64,000 nt of DNA from the NCBI RefSeq assembly GCF_003234815.2, contig NZ_CP126279.1, positions 1,240,001 through 1,304,000 of the forward strand. The letters are read 5' to 3'. The position numbers and the translations under genes were made by a program. This DNA is from Curtobacterium sp. MCBD17_035. GTDB lineage: Bacteria; Actinomycetota; Actinomycetes; Actinomycetales; Microbacteriaceae. Position 1 is the first letter of the stretch. Each line of letters opens with the position of its first letter. This document shows, in pieces, positions 26,159 through 35,166 of this stretch. Under the pieces are notes generated by a model. It made no database searches. It saw only the letters and a program-made list of their open reading frames with translations, and was not told where the DNA came from.

Positions 26159-26641
26159 ATGGCAGGTCCAACGGGTCCGCGCGACGGCGCCGCACGATCC
26201 GATGCGCCCGAGCGGCGCGTCGACACCACCCTGACCTTCAGCATGGACATGGGGGCGGCGCTCACGCCGGAGAACGGTGTCTCGACCGAGGAGATCGACG
26301 CGATCGGCGCGCTGCCGTCCGGGTCGGCGCTGCTCGTCGTCCGCCGCGGGCCGAACGCCGGGGCTCGGTTCCTGCTCGACTCCGACGTCACGACGGCCGG
26401 CCGACACCCCGACGCCGACATCTTCCTCGACGACGTCACGGTGTCGCGCAAGCACGCCGAGTTCCTCCGGCACGGTACGAGCTTCAGCGTCAAGGACCTC
26501 GGATCGCTCAACGGCACCTACTTCGACGGCGTCCGCATCGACGAGGCCCTGCTCGCCGACGGCGCCGAGGTGCAGGTCGGCAAGTTCCGCCTCACCTTCT
26601 ACGCGTCCCGCGTCGACATCGCGCGCCTGGCGACCGCGTAG
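26159..26641 (+). CDS. garA: FHA-domain signalling protein GarA/OdhI
   Basis: A 160-aa protein with AGAAGGAGG upstream of ATG 26159. The FHA domain spans about residues 58-147 with the phosphothreonine-binding residues in AGRHPDADIFLDD, TVSRKHAEF and LGSLNGTYFDG. The N-terminal VDTTLTF (21-27) aligns with the ETTSVF motif that PknB/PknG kinases phosphorylate in mycobacterial GarA. In that family the unphosphorylated protein inhibits 2-oxoglutarate dehydrogenase and activates glutamate synthesis. Its neighbours ftsR and merR match the mycobacterial order, supporting orthology. Confidence 0.93.
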   Translation: MAGPTGPRDGAARSDAPERRVDTTLTFSMDMGAALTPENGVSTEEIDAIGALPSGSALLVVRRGPNAGARFLLDSDVTTAGRHPDADIFLDDVTVSRKHAEFLRHGTSFSVKDLGSLNGTYFDGVRIDEALLADGAEVQVGKFRLTFYASRVDIARLATA

Positions 26642-27348
26642 TGCCGGCGCGGAGCGCTGCGGCCCGGTCGACGGCCGCGGGTCCCGACCTGCTCACGATC
26701 GGGCAGGTGCTCGCGCGGTTGAAGCCCGAGTTCCCGGACCTGTCGAACTCCAAACTCCGGTTCCTCGAGGAACGCGAGCTCGTGACGCCGATCCGGACCG
26801 AGAGCGGATACCGCAAGTTCTCGCCCGCCGACGTCCAGCGGCTCCGGATCGTCCTGGGCCTGCAGCGAGACCACTATCTGCCGCTCAAGGTCATCAAGGA
26901 GTACCTGGCCGACCTCGACGCCGGGCGCGACCCCGTCCTGCCGGGTGGTGCCGACGGCCCGCGGCCCTCGATCCTCGGCACCGAGCGGCGGTACACGCGC
27001 GACGAGCTCGTCCGCGCGGCCGGCGCGACCCCGATGCTCGTGTCGGACGCCGTGTCCGCGTCGCTGCTGCCGGCCGTCGAGCACTACGGCGAGGACGCCG
27101 TCACCGTCGTCAAGGCGCTCGTGGAGTTGCAGCGCACCGGCATCGAGCCACGGCATCTCCGCACGTTCCGGGCGTCGGCGGAGCGCGAACTCGGTCTCAT
27201 CGAGTCGGCGCTCATGCCCGTCCGGCGCCGGTCCGACGCCACCTCACGCGCCAAGGCGGCGGAGCTCGCCCGCGAGATCGCAGGGCAACTCGAGGTCGTC
27301 CGGTCGAGCCTCATCCGGGCTGCGATCGGGCGGTTCGACGCCTCGTGA
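26641..27348 (+). CDS. ftsR: MerR-family transcriptional regulator FtsR
   Basis: A 235-aa regulator whose GTG start at 26641 overlaps the garA TAG stop by one base. The MerR-type helix-turn-helix includes LLTIGQVLARLKPEFPDLSN, SKLRFLEERELVTPIRTESG and YRKFSPADVQRLRIVLGLQ, with the KxPxxPxLS-like insert typical of the Rv1828/FtsR group rather than classic MerR. FtsR in corynebacteria activates ftsZ expression; ftsZ lies in this window at 61263. It has no metal-binding cysteines. Confidence 0.88.
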   Translation: MPARSAAARSTAAGPDLLTIGQVLARLKPEFPDLSNSKLRFLEERELVTPIRTESGYRKFSPADVQRLRIVLGLQRDHYLPLKVIKEYLADLDAGRDPVLPGGADGPRPSILGTERRYTRDELVRAAGATPMLVSDAVSASLLPAVEHYGEDAVTVVKALVELQRTGIEPRHLRTFRASAERELGLIESALMPVRRRSDATSRAKAAELAREIAGQLEVVRSSLIRAAIGRFDAS

Positions 27349-27471
27349 GCACGGGGCCCGAACGTGGACAGCCGGTGTCGGTCGGGCTTATCCTCGACAC
27401 GCCGAACTCCCCGGTGCGGATGTCCCGGGACGACCGGGTCCGACTCGCTAGCGTGGACCTCGGCACAACTC

Positions 27472-27486
27472 TCAACCGATCGTTGA
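27472..27486. promoter_or_regulatory. TCAAC-N5-GTTGA dyad upstream of merR
   Basis: A 15-bp inverted repeat TCAAC-CGATC-GTTGA lies 40 bases upstream of the second MerR gene and is nested in a larger CAACCGA...TCGGTTG arrangement (27473-27497). The same TCAAC-N5-GTTGA design occurs before ftsZ (61209-61223). MerR-type dimers bind such dyads; candidate binding factors are FtsR and the MerR protein itself. Confidence 0.55.
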
Positions 27487-27526
27487 ACGTTCGGTTGCGG
27501 GCCGGAACGTCGTGGAAGGCAGTCTG

Positions 27527-28126
27527 ATGAGTGGGAACGAAACGCCCCGGACCCCCGGGGACGCACCGTCCGACGCAGCCGTGGACACGCCCGACGGCGA
27601 GCTGACCCGCTACGACCTCGGCCTGCTGTTCACCGACGGCATGCCCGAGCGCGACGAGTCCAACGGCTACCGCGGCACCGTCGCCGCCCGGGCCGCGGGC
27701 ATCAGCTACCGCCAGCTCGACTACTGGGCGCGGACGGGCCTCGTCGAGCCGACCATCCGTGGCGCTGCGGGGTCCGGTTCGCAGCGGCTCTACGGCTTCC
27801 GCGACATCCTCGTGCTCAAACTCGTCAAGCGCCTGCTCGACACCGGCATCTCGCTGCAGCAGATCCGCACCGCGGTGAACCAGCTCCGCGAGTCGGGGGT
27901 GAACGACCTGGCACAGACGACCCTGATGTCCGATGGGGCGTCCGTGTACCTCTGCACCTCGAACGACGAGGTCATCGACCTGGTCTCCCGAGGGCAGGGT
28001 GTCTTCGGCATCGCGGTCGGCAAGGTCCTGCGCGAGGTCGAGACGAGTCTCGTGGAACTCGACTCGACGCCGGCGGCCGACCCGAGCGACGAACTCGCGG
28101 CGCGCCGGGCCTCCCGGGCCTCCTGA
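27527..28126 (+). CDS. MerR-family transcriptional regulator (Rv1830-like)
   Basis: A 199-aa protein; ATG 27527 with GGAAGG upstream. The N-terminal 35 residues are acidic and disordered. The MerR helix-turn-helix follows: GISYRQLDYWARTGLVEPTI, RLYGFRDILVLKLVKRLLDT and GISLQQIRTAVNQLRESGV. The C-terminus lacks a known ligand-binding domain. In mycobacteria the orthologous cluster is garA, ftsR, a bifunctional nuclease gene and this regulator; the nuclease gene is absent here. Its stop codon falls inside the first copy of a 26-bp tandem repeat. Confidence 0.88.
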   Translation: MSGNETPRTPGDAPSDAAVDTPDGELTRYDLGLLFTDGMPERDESNGYRGTVAARAAGISYRQLDYWARTGLVEPTIRGAAGSGSQRLYGFRDILVLKLVKRLLDTGISLQQIRTAVNQLRESGVNDLAQTTLMSDGASVYLCTSNDEVIDLVSRGQGVFGIAVGKVLREVETSLVELDSTPAADPSDELAARRASRAS

Positions 28127-28188
28127 CCGGCGCGGTCTCCCGGGCCTCCTGACCCGCGCGGTCTCCCAGGCCTCCTGACCCGCGCGTC
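28111..28188. repeat. 26-bp tandem repeat, three copies, spanning the merR stop
   Basis: Copies start at 28111, 28137 and 28163, sharing CTCCCGGGCCTCCTGACC and GCGCGG. Copy 1 holds the TGA of the merR gene, so copies 2 and 3 look like duplications of the gene's 3' end. No hairpin is obvious. The rest of 28189-28250 shows nothing further. Confidence 0.85.
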
Positions 28189-28250
28189 CGACGCGTCACA
28201 CGGCGCAGCGCACACGGCAGGCGGCACGGGGACGCCGCGCCTCGGCCGGC

Positions 28251-29066
28251 TCAGGCCTGCGCGACCCCCTCGGCGTACTCGCCGATCTTGCCCGTCCGCA
28301 TGATCCGCTCGAGCAGCAGGTCGAAGTTCCGTGCCATCTCCTGCGCGGACTCGCCCGGCCACACGTGCAGCGGCTTCGCGGCACCCTGGGCCTGCTGCAG
28401 TGACGTCCGTTCGGGCAGCTGGGGCGACAGCACGAGCGGGCCGAACATGTCGCGGAGCTCCTTGATGCGGAACTGGTGCTCGAGCGACTGCACGCGGGCA
28501 CGGTTGACGATGATGCCGAGCGGCTGGAGGCGCGGGGAGAGTCCGCGGCGGATCTCCTCGATGGCGCGCAGTGCACGGTCGGCCGCCGCGACGGAGAACA
28601 GCCCCGGCTCGGTGACGACGGACACGCGGTCCGAGGCGGCCCACGCCGTGCGGGTCAGGGCGTTGAGCGAGGGAGCGCAGTCGATGAGCACGAGGTCGTA
28701 GTCGGCCTCGACGTTGGCGAGGGCCTCCTCGAGCTTCCAGATGTCCCGGATCGAGGGGTGCGGACCGTCGAAGTTGATGGCCGAGGGAGAGCCGACCATG
28801 ACGTCGATCTTGCCCTGGCGTCCCTTGGTCCACCCGGACGGGGCGATCGCCTGACGGACGATCTTCTCCTTCGGGTTCTCGAGCACGTCGGCGACGTTGA
28901 GGTGGCCGGCGAGCGAGATGTCGAGCCCCGTGGAGACGTCCGACTGGGGGTCGAGGTCGACCACGAGGGTGCGGAGTCCCTTGGCGAACGCGGCGGACGT
29001 CAGGCCGAGGGTCACGGTCGTCTTGCCGACGCCTCCTTTGAGGGAGCTGACGCTGAGTACATGCAC
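28251..29066 (-). CDS. ParA-family ATPase
   Basis: A 271-aa protein of the ParA/Soj type. GTG 29066 (VHVLSVSSLKGGVGKTTVTL) places the deviant Walker A KGGVGKTT at the usual distance from the start. Walker A' is LVVDLDPQSDVSTGL and Walker B is DLVLIDCAPSLNALT. It has no adjacent ParB gene and no origin-like repeats, so it is probably an orphan ParA positioning another cargo, as in actinobacterial paralogues. It is divergent from pyc, and no ribosome site precedes the start, suggesting a leaderless mRNA. Confidence 0.88.
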   Translation of the reverse strand: MHVLSVSSLKGGVGKTTVTLGLTSAAFAKGLRTLVVDLDPQSDVSTGLDISLAGHLNVADVLENPKEKIVRQAIAPSGWTKGRQGKIDVMVGSPSAINFDGPHPSIRDIWKLEEALANVEADYDLVLIDCAPSLNALTRTAWAASDRVSVVTEPGLFSVAAADRALRAIEEIRRGLSPRLQPLGIIVNRARVQSLEHQFRIKELRDMFGPLVLSPQLPERTSLQQAQGAAKPLHVWPGESAQEMARNFDLLLERIMRTGKIGEYAEGVAQA

Positions 29067-29187
29067 GTCGAGACACGATAGCCCCACTAGGGTTGAACCA
29101 CCTCAAGATCCGCCGTGCTCGACGGCCGATCGCGCCGTCCGCCCGGGCACCACGACGACGCCCGGGTGCATGCCGAAAGGGCAGCCC

Positions 29188-32100
29188 GTGTTCCGCAAGA
29201 TCCTGGTCGCGAACCGAGGCGAGATCGCCATCCGGGCGTTCCGCGCCGCGTACGAGCTCGGTGCCCGGACGGTCGCCGTCTACCCCTACGAGGACCGGAA
29301 CTCCGAGCACCGGCTCAAGGCGGACGAGGCGTACCAGATCGGCGAGCCCGGTCACCCGGTCCGCGCCTACCTCGACGTCGCCGAGATCGTCCGCGTCGCC
29401 CGTGAGTGCGGCGCGGACGCGATCTACCCCGGGTACGGCTTCCTGTCCGAGAACCCGGAGCTGGCGGCCGCTGCGGCAGCGGCCGGCATCACGTTCATCG
29501 GCCCGGGCGAACGCGTGCTCGAGATGGCCGGCAACAAGGTCACGGCGAAGGAACACGCCGTCGCGGCGGGGGTGCCCGTCCTCGCCAGCACGCCGGCCTC
29601 CCGCGACGTCGACGAGCTCGTGCGCGGCGCCGAGGCCATCGGGTTCCCGGTGTTCGCCAAGGCCGTCGCCGGTGGCGGTGGCCGGGGGATGCGCCGTGTC
29701 GCCCGGCCCGAGGCCCTCCGTCCCGCCCTCGAGGAGGCCATGCGCGAGGCCGACAGTGCGTTCGGCGACCCGACGATGTTCCTCGAGCAGGCCGTGCTCC
29801 GGCCCCGGCACATCGAGGTCCAGATCCTCGCGGACGCCACCGGCGACGAGGCCGGGACCATCCACCTGTTCGAGCGCGACTGCTCGGTGCAGCGCCGGAA
29901 CCAGAAGGTCATCGAGATCGCGCCGGCGCCGGACCTCGACCCCGCGGTGGCGGCAGCGCTGCACCGGGACGCCGTCGCCTTCGCCCGGTCGATCGACTAC
30001 GTGAACGCGGGCACGGTCGAGTTCCTGCTCGACACCGTCGGCGAGCGCGCCGGGCAGCACGTCTTCATCGAGATGAACCCCCGCATCCAGGTCGAGCACA
30101 CCGTGACCGAGGAGGTCACCGACGTCGACCTCGTCCAGGCGCAGATGCGGATCGCGGCGGGCGAGACGCTGGCGGACCTGGGGCTGTCGCAGGAGGACGT
30201 GGCGGTGCACGGCGCTGCCCTGCAGTGCCGCATCACGACCGAGGACCCGTCGCAGGGCTTCCGCCCGGACACCGGCCGGATCACGACCTACCGGAGCCCG
30301 GGTGGCGCGGGGGTCCGCCTCGACGGCGGCACGGTGTCGACCGGCGCGCAGATCAGCCCGCACTTCGACTCGATGCTCGCCAAGATGACGTGCCGCGGGC
30401 GGTCGTTCCCCGCCGCGGTCGCCCGGGCCCGTCGTGCCCTCGCCGAGTTCCGCATCCGCGGCGTGAGCACGAACATCCCGTTCCTCCAGGCCGTCCTGGA
30501 GGACCCGGACTTCGCTCGCGGTGACATCAGCACGTCGTTCATCGAGGAGCGCCCGCAGCTGCTCGGCGGCCACGTCTCGCGGGACCGTGGCACCAAGGTG
30601 CTGGCGTGGCTCGCGGACGTCACCGTCAACCAGCCGAACGGGCCGGGCACGGGTGCACTCGACCCGGCGGTGAAGCTCCCGCATGTGGACCTGGGACAGG
30701 AGCCGCCGGCCGGGCAGCGGCAGCGCCTCCTCGCCCTCGGTCCGGCGCGCTGGGCGGAGGCCCTGCGCGCGCAGACGGCCCTGGCCGTCACCGAGACGAC
30801 CATGCGCGACGCCCACCAGTCCCTGCTCGCGACCCGCGTCCGCAGCACGGACCTCGTCGCGGTCGCCCCGTACGTCGCGCGGCTCACCCCGGAACTGCTC
30901 AGCATCGAGGCCTGGGGCGGCGCGACGTACGACGTCGCCCTGCGGTTCCTCGGCGAGGACCCGTGGGAACGACTCGCGGCCCTCCGTGCGGCGATGCCGA
31001 ACATCCCGATCCAGATGCTCCTCCGCGGCCGCAACACGGTCGGCTACACGCCGTACCCGACCGAGGTCACCGCGGGTTTCGTCGCCGAGGCCGCGGCGAC
31101 GGGCGTCGACGTCTTCCGCGTGTTCGACGCCCTCAACGACGTCGCGCAGATGCGACCCGCCCTGGAGGCCGTGCTCGCGACCGGCACGGCCGTCGCCGAG
31201 GCCGCGCTCTGCTACACGGCCGACCTGCTCGACCCGGCGGAGGACCTCTACACGCTCGACTACTACCTGCGCCTGGCGGAGCAGATGGTGGCGGCGGGTG
31301 CGCACGTGATCGGGATCAAGGACATGGCGGGCCTCCTCCGTGCCGGTGCTGCCGAGCGCCTCGTGGCGGCCCTGCGGGAGCGGTTCGACCAGCCGGTCCA
31401 CGTGCACACGCACGACACCGCCGGCGGGCAGCTGGCGACCCTCCTGGCGGCGAGCCGCGCCGGAGCGGACGCCGTCGACGTCGCGGCCGCGCCCATGGCG
31501 GGCACCACGAGCCAGCCGAGCATGTCGGCGCTCGTGGCGGCGCTGGCGCACACGGAGCGCGACACCGGGCTCGCACTGCGGGCGGTGAGCGACCTCGAGC
31601 CCTACTGGGAGGCCGTCCGCCGCGTCTACCGGCCGTTCGAGTCGGGCCTCCCGGGTCCCACCGGTCGGGTGTACGTGCACGAGATCCCGGGCGGGCAGCT
31701 GTCGAACCTCCGGCAGCAGGCGATCGCGCTCGGCCTCGGCGACCGGTTCGAGGAGGTCGAGGACCAGTACGCCGCGGCCAACCGGATCCTGGGACGCCCG
31801 ACCAAGGTGACCCCGTCCTCCAAGGTGGTGGGCGACCTCGCACTCCAGCTCGCGGCGGTCGGCGCCGACCCCGCCGACTTCGAGCAGCACCCCGAGCGGT
31901 ACGACGTGCCGGACTCGGTCGTGGGGTTCATGGCGGGCGAGCTCGGGGACCTGCCCGGCGGCTGGCCGGAGCCGTTCCGCAGCAAGGTGCTCGCCGGGCG
32001 CGAGGTCCACCTCACGACGACGCCGATCTCGGACGAGGACGCCGCGGTGCTCGCCGAGCCGGGCCGGGCGCGGCAGGCGGCCCTGAACCGGCTCCTGTTC

Positions 32101-32595
32101 CCGGGTCCGACCGACGAGTTCCACCGTGTCCGGGACCAGTACGGCGACCTCTCGGGCGTGGGGACCGCCGACTACCTGTACGGGCTCAAGCAGGGGCGGG
32201 AGCACGTCGTGTCCATCGCCCGGGGCGTCACGCTCCACGTCGGCCTCGAGGCCATCGGCGACGCCGACGAGCGCGGCATGCGCACGGTCATGACCACCCT
32301 GAACGGGCAGCTTCGCCCCGTGTATGTCCGTGACCGGTCGGTCGCGGTGGAGTCGAAGGCCGCCGAGAAGGCCGATCGCGACGACCCGGGTCAGGTCGCG
32401 GCACCGTTCTCCGGTGTCGTGACGCTCAAGGTGCAGCCCGGCGACCACGTCGAGGCGGGTCAGGCCGTGGCGAGCATCGAGGCGATGAAGATGGAGGCGG
32501 CGATCACGACGCCCCGTGCGGGAACGGTGACGCGGCTGGCCGTCCCGGTGACCCAACAGGTCGACGCCGGGGACCTCCTGGTGGTGGTCGCCTGA
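29188..32595 (+). CDS. pyc: Pyruvate carboxylase
   Basis: A 1135-aa single-chain enzyme that carboxylates pyruvate to oxaloacetate with biotin and ATP (anaplerosis). GTG 29188 with AAAGGG upstream gives [20 protein letters not shown] at the N-terminus. Order: biotin carboxylase (about 1-450, ATP-grasp with GGGGRGM and [15 protein letters not shown]), carboxyltransferase (about 530-800, [15 protein letters not shown] and metal-binding [10 protein letters not shown]), PC-specific tetramerisation region, and C-terminal biotinyl domain with IEAMKMEA carrying the biotinylated Lys. Length and order match the family. Confidence 0.97.
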   Translation: MFRKILVANRGEIAIRAFRAAYELGARTVAVYPYEDRNSEHRLKADEAYQIGEPGHPVRAYLDVAEIVRVARECGADAIYPGYGFLSENPELAAAAAAAGITFIGPGERVLEMAGNKVTAKEHAVAAGVPVLASTPASRDVDELVRGAEAIGFPVFAKAVAGGGGRGMRRVARPEALRPALEEAMREADSAFGDPTMFLEQAVLRPRHIEVQILADATGDEAGTIHLFERDCSVQRRNQKVIEIAPAPDLDPAVAAALHRDAVAFARSIDYVNAGTVEFLLDTVGERAGQHVFIEMNPRIQVEHTVTEEVTDVDLVQAQMRIAAGETLADLGLSQEDVAVHGAALQCRITTEDPSQGFRPDTGRITTYRSPGGAGVRLDGGTVSTGAQISPHFDSMLAKMTCRGRSFPAAVARARRALAEFRIRGVSTNIPFLQAVLEDPDFARGDISTSFIEERPQLLGGHVSRDRGTKVLAWLADVTVNQPNGPGTGALDPAVKLPHVDLGQEPPAGQRQRLLALGPARWAEALRAQTALAVTETTMRDAHQSLLATRVRSTDLVAVAPYVARLTPELLSIEAWGGATYDVALRFLGEDPWERLAALRAAMPNIPIQMLLRGRNTVGYTPYPTEVTAGFVAEAAATGVDVFRVFDALNDVAQMRPALEAVLATGTAVAEAALCYTADLLDPAEDLYTLDYYLRLAEQMVAAGAHVIGIKDMAGLLRAGAAERLVAALRERFDQPVHVHTHDTAGGQLATLLAASRAGADAVDVAAAPMAGTTSQPSMSALVAALAHTERDTGLALRAVSDLEPYWEAVRRVYRPFESGLPGPTGRVYVHEIPGGQLSNLRQQAIALGLGDRFEEVEDQYAAANRILGRPTKVTPSSKVVGDLALQLAAVGADPADFEQHPERYDVPDSVVGFMAGELGDLPGGWPEPFRSKVLAGREVHLTTTPISDEDAAVLAEPGRARQAALNRLLFPGPTDEFHRVRDQYGDLSGVGTADYLYGLKQGREHVVSIARGVTLHVGLEAIGDADERGMRTVMTTLNGQLRPVYVRDRSVAVESKAAEKADRDDPGQVAAPFSGVVTLKVQPGDHVEAGQAVASIEAMKMEAAITTPRAGTVTRLAVPVTQQVDAGDLLVVVA

Positions 32596-33086
32596 TGACG
32601 GTCCGTCCCATCCGGTTGTTCGGCGACCCCGTGCTGCGGTCACCGGCCGACCCGGTCCGGATCGGCGCGGACGGCGTCGCGGACCTCGTGCAGGACCTCC
32701 TCGACACGGTGCGGGTGCCGGGCCGTGCCGGCGTGGCCGCGCCGCAGATCGGCGTCGGACTGCGCGCCTTCAGCGTCAACGTCGACGGTTTCGTCGGCTA
32801 CGTGCTCAACCCGGAGCTCGTCGAGACCCGTGGCGAGCCCGAGCTCATGGACGAGGGATGCCTCTCGGTGCCCGGCCTGGCGTACCCGACCCGACGGTTC
32901 CCGTACGCGCGGGTGCGGGGCCTCGACGTCGACGGCGCCGAGGTCGTGCTCGAGGGCGAGGGGCTCATGGCGGAGGCGCTGCAGCACGAGACGGACCACC
33001 TCGACGGCACCGTCTACGTCATGACGCTCGATCCGGAGACACGACGACGTGCGCTCCGCGACATCCGCGGGCAGGATTGGTTCTGA
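32595..33086 (+). CDS. def: Peptide deformylase
   Basis: A 163-aa metalloenzyme that removes the formyl group from nascent N-formyl-Met. All three motifs are present: [10 protein letters not shown] (motif 1), DEGCLSVPG (motif 2, Cys metal ligand) and [14 protein letters not shown] (motif 3, two His ligands and catalytic Glu). ATG 32595 overlaps the pyc stop (ATGA), so it is translationally coupled to pyc. A second deformylase elsewhere in the genome is likely, since def is usually next to fmt. Confidence 0.95.
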   Translation: MTVRPIRLFGDPVLRSPADPVRIGADGVADLVQDLLDTVRVPGRAGVAAPQIGVGLRAFSVNVDGFVGYVLNPELVETRGEPELMDEGCLSVPGLAYPTRRFPYARVRGLDVDGAEVVLEGEGLMAEALQHETDHLDGTVYVMTLDPETRRRALRDIRGQDWF

Positions 33087-33114
33087 CCGGGGCGCACATC
33101 GCTCCCGACGCGGT

Positions 33115-33133
33115 CACCCCCGTTCACGGGGTG
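33115..33133 (+). terminator. Weak hairpin after def
   Basis: CACCCC (33115-33120) pairs with GGGGTG (33128-33133) around a 7-base loop, 28 bases after the def stop. Only six base pairs and no T tract, so terminator activity is a guess. The rest of 33087-33209 shows no other recognisable element. Confidence 0.3.
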
Positions 33134-33209
33134 GACGCGGATCAGGTTCCCTGGTCACCGTGGACCCGGACGCAGAGAGGGCGTCCGCCGACAGGATCAG
33201 GGGACAGCG

Positions 33210-35105
33210 ATGTCATCATCAGGAACACGTCTCGTCCGTGCGCGATCGCGCCGCGGACGACTGACCGCCCTCGGGGTGGTCCTCACGGTCGTCGCCGCGC
33301 CGCTCGCGGTGGTGACGGTCAGTGGTGCGGCACCGGCCCACGCCGCGACCGAGCCGGTGGTGGGGGAGTCCCCGGACTACGCGTCCGAGACCTTCCAGGA
33401 CCCGTGGGACTTCAGCGACGCGGCCGACTACAACACCGACCTCAGCGGGCCCGGCACCTACAAGGTGGCCAACGGGCAGCTGTCGATGAACTACGGCACC
33501 GGGGGCTTCATCTCGCTCGTCGACACGGTGAGCGGCAGCTTGGCCTACGGGCGGGACGGTGCCGCGGCGCCGATCAACACGTCGCGCTACCAGCGCCTGT
33601 CGTTCGAGATGAACACGTCGTCGGCCGGTTCGGGCAAGGGCATCGTCTACTGGTACACCTGCCGCGAGAAGACGAGCAGCTGCCTCGGCGGGACCACCTT
33701 CAACGTCACGGCGGGCGACCACGTGTACGACATCCCGCTCAACGGGACGTCGAACCAGGGCAGCAAGATCCCGTGGACGAGCGCGAAGGTGGTCGCACTC
33801 CGCGTCCAGCCCATCGTCACGAACGCGGCACACCCCACGGTGTCGGCGACCCTGAACTGGGTGCGCCTGCACGGCGGCACGACGACGCAGGCCGCGATGC
33901 CGCCCGGCGACCACGGCACCTACCGGGTCGAGCCGATGCCCGAGCCGGTGGTGGACAGCCCCAGCCCGGCGGACGGCAAGGACCTCGCGACGGTCCAGCG
34001 GGGCAAGCCGTGGGAGTTCACCTCGTCGGCGAACGCGTCGGGCGTCACGCTGCAGAACGCGCGGCTCATCCACTACGGCAGCGACGGTCTGACGGCGCAG
34101 AACCAGGGGCCGAACCAGGGCGACCCGCAGGTCCACCTGCCCGTCCAGAAGTTCAGCGCGAACCAGTACCACTACCTCACCTTCGACCTGACCTACGACG
34201 GCGGGTTCTCACTGGCGAGCGCTGCGGGCGGCGGCAAGATGGCGCGCGTCATCTGGTACGGCGCGAGCACGTCGACGCCGCAGATCGGCAACGACATCCT
34301 GACGTTCTCCGGGGCGAACGCCCGTGAGGTCGCGATCGACATGACCGCGGTGAACCCCCTCGACGAGACCGCCCTCAACCCGAAGGTCGGGTGGGCCGGC
34401 CAGGTCATCACCGGGTTCCGGTTCGACCCGAACGAGGACAAGGGTGCCGCGGTCTGGCACCTCAAGTCGATCCACCTGCGGAACACGCCGGCCGCGACCG
34501 GCAGCACGACGGTCAAGTTCCACGACGCGGCCTGGGTCGCCGGCACGACGGCCGACGTCAAGGTCGGTACGAGCGCGAACGGTTCCGGCTTCACGACGAT
34601 CGCGTCCGGCGTCCCGGTGCAGCAGGGTACGAACGCCACGACCTTCTCGCTCGGCTCGATGGCCGCGGGGACCTACCACGTCGAGGTCGTGCTCCACCAC
34701 CCGAACAGCGGGAACGCACTGGCGTTCTCGTCCGCGCCGGTCATCATGTCCAAGGCCGCCGCGTCGGGCTCGACCGCCTCGGCCACCCCGAAGGGCAGCT
34801 TCGACACCCTCACGGCGACGAGCGGCGGGGCCACGGCACGCGGGTGGGCATGGGACCCGGACCAGACCTCGAGCACGGAGGTCCGGCTGTACGACCAAAC
34901 CTCCGGGTCGAAGTACCTGGGAAGCGTGACGACCTCCATCGCCCGGTCCGACGTGGCGCGTGCGGTGGCGGGAGCCCCGGCGAACACCGGGTGGAGCACG
35001 ACGGTCTCGCTGGCGAAGGGCACCCACAAGGTGTGCGCGTACGCGATCAACCAGGGCGGTGGGTCGAACCCGACGCTCGGATGCAAGTCCGTGACGGTCG
35101 GCTGA
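33210..35105 (+). CDS. Secreted modular surface protein with carbohydrate-binding-like domains
   Basis: A 631-aa protein. A signal peptide is clear: basic RARSRRGR, hydrophobic LTALGVVLTVVAAPLAVVTV, then cleavage at AHA-A (about residue 46). The mature part has two beta-rich regions (about 60-235 and 250-430), each with a DPWDFS- or GKPWEFTS-like opening and a Y/L-H-L-rich core that resemble carbohydrate-binding folds. The C-terminal 100 residues form an actinobacterial secreted-protein module (ARGWAWDPDQTSSTEVRLYD to THKVCAYAINQGGGSNPTLG). No catalytic motif, wall-anchor or membrane anchor is visible. Confidence 0.7.
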   Translation: MSSSGTRLVRARSRRGRLTALGVVLTVVAAPLAVVTVSGAAPAHAATEPVVGESPDYASETFQDPWDFSDAADYNTDLSGPGTYKVANGQLSMNYGTGGFISLVDTVSGSLAYGRDGAAAPINTSRYQRLSFEMNTSSAGSGKGIVYWYTCREKTSSCLGGTTFNVTAGDHVYDIPLNGTSNQGSKIPWTSAKVVALRVQPIVTNAAHPTVSATLNWVRLHGGTTTQAAMPPGDHGTYRVEPMPEPVVDSPSPADGKDLATVQRGKPWEFTSSANASGVTLQNARLIHYGSDGLTAQNQGPNQGDPQVHLPVQKFSANQYHYLTFDLTYDGGFSLASAAGGGKMARVIWYGASTSTPQIGNDILTFSGANAREVAIDMTAVNPLDETALNPKVGWAGQVITGFRFDPNEDKGAAVWHLKSIHLRNTPAATGSTTVKFHDAAWVAGTTADVKVGTSANGSGFTTIASGVPVQQGTNATTFSLGSMAAGTYHVEVVLHHPNSGNALAFSSAPVIMSKAAASGSTASATPKGSFDTLTATSGGATARGWAWDPDQTSSTEVRLYDQTSGSKYLGSVTTSIARSDVARAVAGAPANTGWSTTVSLAKGTHKVCAYAINQGGGSNPTLGCKSVTVG

Positions 35106-35118
35106 ACCGCGGCCACAC

Positions 35119-35154
35119 ACGAACGCCCCGCCGGTGCTCCGGCGGGGCGTTCGT
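35119..35154. terminator. 16-bp perfect stem-loop, terminator
   Basis: Arms 35119-35134 and 35139-35154 pair perfectly around TGCT, 14 bases after the secreted-protein stop. The convergent acyl-CoA ligase gene ends at 35167, so it may work in both directions. Confidence 0.85.
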
Positions 35155-35166
35155 CGTCGGGTCGGG

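Noticed and set aside
23764..26517. Upstream extension of the HtrA frame to 1402 codons
   Set aside because: The added part is antisense to the FecCD genes and garA. A good ribosome site and ATG at 23763 give a normal HtrA.
28251..29066. ParA as part of a chromosome partition origin
   Set aside because: No parB gene and no parS-like palindromes are nearby; the gene is flanked by merR and pyc.
27790..32643. A 1617-codon open frame on the - strand opposite pyc and ParA genes
   Set aside because: It is a by-product of high third-position GC in pyc; the translation is Arg/Gly/His-rich without domains, while the + strand frame encodes a full pyruvate carboxylase.
33087..33209. Possible riboswitch in the leader of the secreted protein
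   Set aside because: Only a six-base-pair hairpin is seen; no conserved core of c-di-AMP, c-di-GMP or other known riboswitches.
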